Shown: positions 62,843 to 64,000 of the stretch, one piece after another
How positions within the stretch are numbered: position 1 is the stretch's first letter
Layout: the number at the start of each line of letters is the position of its first letter
Notes under the pieces: model-generated
The model's input: the letters and a program-made list of their open reading frames with translations, nothing else
Told to the model about the DNA's origin: nothing
The model's database searches: none
Program-made: the position numbers and the translations under genes
Origin: Sphingomonadales bacterium
GTDB lineage: Bacteria; Pseudomonadota; Alphaproteobacteria; Sphingomonadales; Sphingomonadaceae
NCBI GenBank assembly: GCA_027486415.1
Contig: JAIXPC010000011.1
Location: 417,411-481,410 of the forward strand
Length of the DNA: 64,000 bases
Reading direction: 5' to 3'

Positions 62843-64000
62843 TTACTTCTTCTTGAGGCCGCCACGGATGGCCGCCTTCACTTCGGTGCCGGTCGCACCC
62901 AATGCTTCGGCGATCAGCTTGGCCTGTTCGGCATTGTGACGCTTCAAAAGGCCGGTGGCCGTGGCCGCGGCCGGCGCACGGCCGGCATAGACCGGGCGGC
63001 GATCCAGTGCGGCTTCGATCAGCGGGGCGACGAACGTCCACGCGCCGCCGTTCTGCGGTTCTTCCTGCGCCCACACCACGGTTTCGAGGTTGGGGAATTT
63101 CGCGGCATATTCGGCCACCACGTCGCCGGGGAACGGATACAGCTGTTCGACGCGCAGCAGATAGACGTCGTCGCGGCTTTCCTTCTCGCGCGCATCGAGC
63201 AGGTCATAATAGACCTTGCCCGTGCACAGCACGAGGCGGCGGATCTTCTGGGGATCACAGGGCGCGAGATCGTCAAGGCAGCGGTGGAAGCTCGTCGCCG
63301 GGCCCATTTCGGCCAGTGTCGACACCGCCCGCTTGTGGCGCAGCAGCGATTTCGGCGTGAACACCACCAACGGCTTGCGGAAATCGCGCAGCATCTGGCG
63401 GCGCAGCAGGTGGAAGAAATTGGCCGGGGTCGTGCAGTTGGCGACCTGGATATTGTCTTCCGCGCAAAGCGACAGGAACCGCTCGACACGGGCCGAGCTG
63501 TGTTCCGGCCCCTGCCCCTCGTATCCGTGCGGCAGCAGCATGACGAGGCCATTGGCGCGCAGCCACTTGATCTCGCCCGACACGATGAACTGGTCGATGA
63601 TGGTCTGGGCGCCGTTGACGAAGTCGCCGAACTGCGCCTCCCACAGGATCAGGCTCTTGGGATCGGCCAGCGCATAGCCATATTCGAAGCCGAGCACGCC
63701 GAATTCCGACAGCGGGCTGTCGAGCACGGTGAAGCCGGGATCGACCGAGGTGAGCGGCACGTAACGGCTGCCGTCCTTCTGGTCGGTCCACACCGCGTGG
63801 CGCTGGCTGAAGGTGCCGCGGCCGCAATCCTGGCCCGACAGGCGGACGCCATAGCCATCCTTCAAGAGCGTGCCGAAGGCCAGCGCTTCGCCGGTGGCCC
63901 AATCGATGTTGGTGCCGGACGAGAACATCTCGGCCTTGGCATCGAGGACGCGGGCCAGCGTGCGGTGGATGTGGAAGCCATCGGGCACGGTGGTCAGCGC
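62843..64000 (-). CDS. sucA: 2-oxoglutarate dehydrogenase E1, 5' part outside window
   Basis: Thiamine-diphosphate-dependent decarboxylase (E1) of the 2-oxoglutarate dehydrogenase complex. The frame is open to the window end, so only the C-terminal 385 residues or so are seen and the TPP-binding GDG motif may lie outside. Visible segments typical of SucA are [44 protein letters not shown] and [13 protein letters not shown], and the C-terminal [13 protein letters not shown]. First gene of the sucA-sucB-lpd operon. Confidence 0.96.
   Translation of the reverse strand, partial: ALTTVPDGFHIHRTLARVLDAKAEMFSSGTNIDWATGEALAFGTLLKDGYGVRLSGQDCGRGTFSQRHAVWTDQKDGSRYVPLTSVDPGFTVLDSPLSEFGVLGFEYGYALADPKSLILWEAQFGDFVNGAQTIIDQFIVSGEIKWLRANGLVMLLPHGYEGQGPEHSSARVERFLSLCAEDNIQVANCTTPANFFHLLRRQMLRDFRKPLVVFTPKSLLRHKRAVSTLAEMGPATSFHRCLDDLAPCDPQKIRRLVLCTGKVYYDLLDAREKESRDDVYLLRVEQLYPFPGDVVAEYAAKFPNLETVVWAQEEPQNGGAWTFVAPLIEAALDRRPVYAGRAPAAATATGLLKRHNAEQAKLIAEALGATGTEVKAAIRGGLKKK

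Overview
The window is a 64 kb piece of a high-GC bacterial chromosome. It looks like an alphaproteobacterium of the order Sphingomonadales. The grounds are the gene neighbourhoods (ffh-rpsP-rimM-trmD-rplS, ybgC-tolQRA/tolB-pal, sucA-sucB-lpd, yajC-secD-secF), a PEPxxWA-CTERM protein, DUF3011 proteins, and a GAAC-N7-GAAC SOS box of the alphaproteobacterial type upstream of uvrA. The species assignment is inference. I see no insertion sequence, prophage, CRISPR array or integrase. This is mostly core chromosome with a few accessory patches.

Layout. Positions 1-4577 carry a tightly packed plus-strand run: tmk (5' end outside the window), holB, metG, tatD and an MBL hydrolase. It meets a YeiH-type exporter tail to tail. 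mazG follows, facing the minus-strand translation operon hisS-prfA-prmC. Next come an M61 peptidase, an SMR exporter, ppa, a GNAT enzyme and ispG followed by two small membrane proteins. NUDIX and EF-hand proteins follow, then an acyl-CoA carboxyltransferase gene broken by a frameshift (16178-17727). Positions 18072-19836 hold three unusual genes: a LuxR-type HTH protein with a C-terminal membrane anchor, a small helical protein and a four-helix membrane protein. uvrA with its SOS box, an orphan ATPase with a GspE-like N-terminus and a MipA/OmpV protein come next.

From 25.6 to 38 kb the genes are housekeeping: DUF465, DksA-like, pdxH, phzF, dapF, ftsY, a GGDEF/EAL protein, ffh, rpsP, rimM, trmD, rplS, ybgC, tolQ, tolR and tolA. 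The tol-pal cluster is then interrupted by about 3.5 kb (38035-41503) holding two TadE-like genes, one TadG-like gene and a PEPxxWA-CTERM protein in AT-richer surroundings. tolB and pal resume after it. fmt and truA follow; the fmt start codon lies inside a perfect 13-bp hairpin. From 45 to 51 kb there are a possible 35-aa membrane protein behind an FNR-like palindrome, an alkaline phosphatase, a 2OG-Fe(II) oxygenase, a DUF481 protein, an elongator tRNA-Met(CAT), an isoaspartyl peptidase, a nitronate monooxygenase and a 33-aa ORF.

The last part holds secF/secD/yajC, a DUF815 ATPase, two neighbouring secreted DUF3011 proteins, sppA, a TRIC-family channel, a PepSY protein, and the 2-oxoglutarate dehydrogenase operon (sucA cut by the window end, sucB, lpd).

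The strongest candidates for something undescribed are the Tad/PEP-CTERM block inside tol-pal, the tail-anchored HTH cluster, the hairpin over the fmt start, and the pair of DUF3011 proteins.
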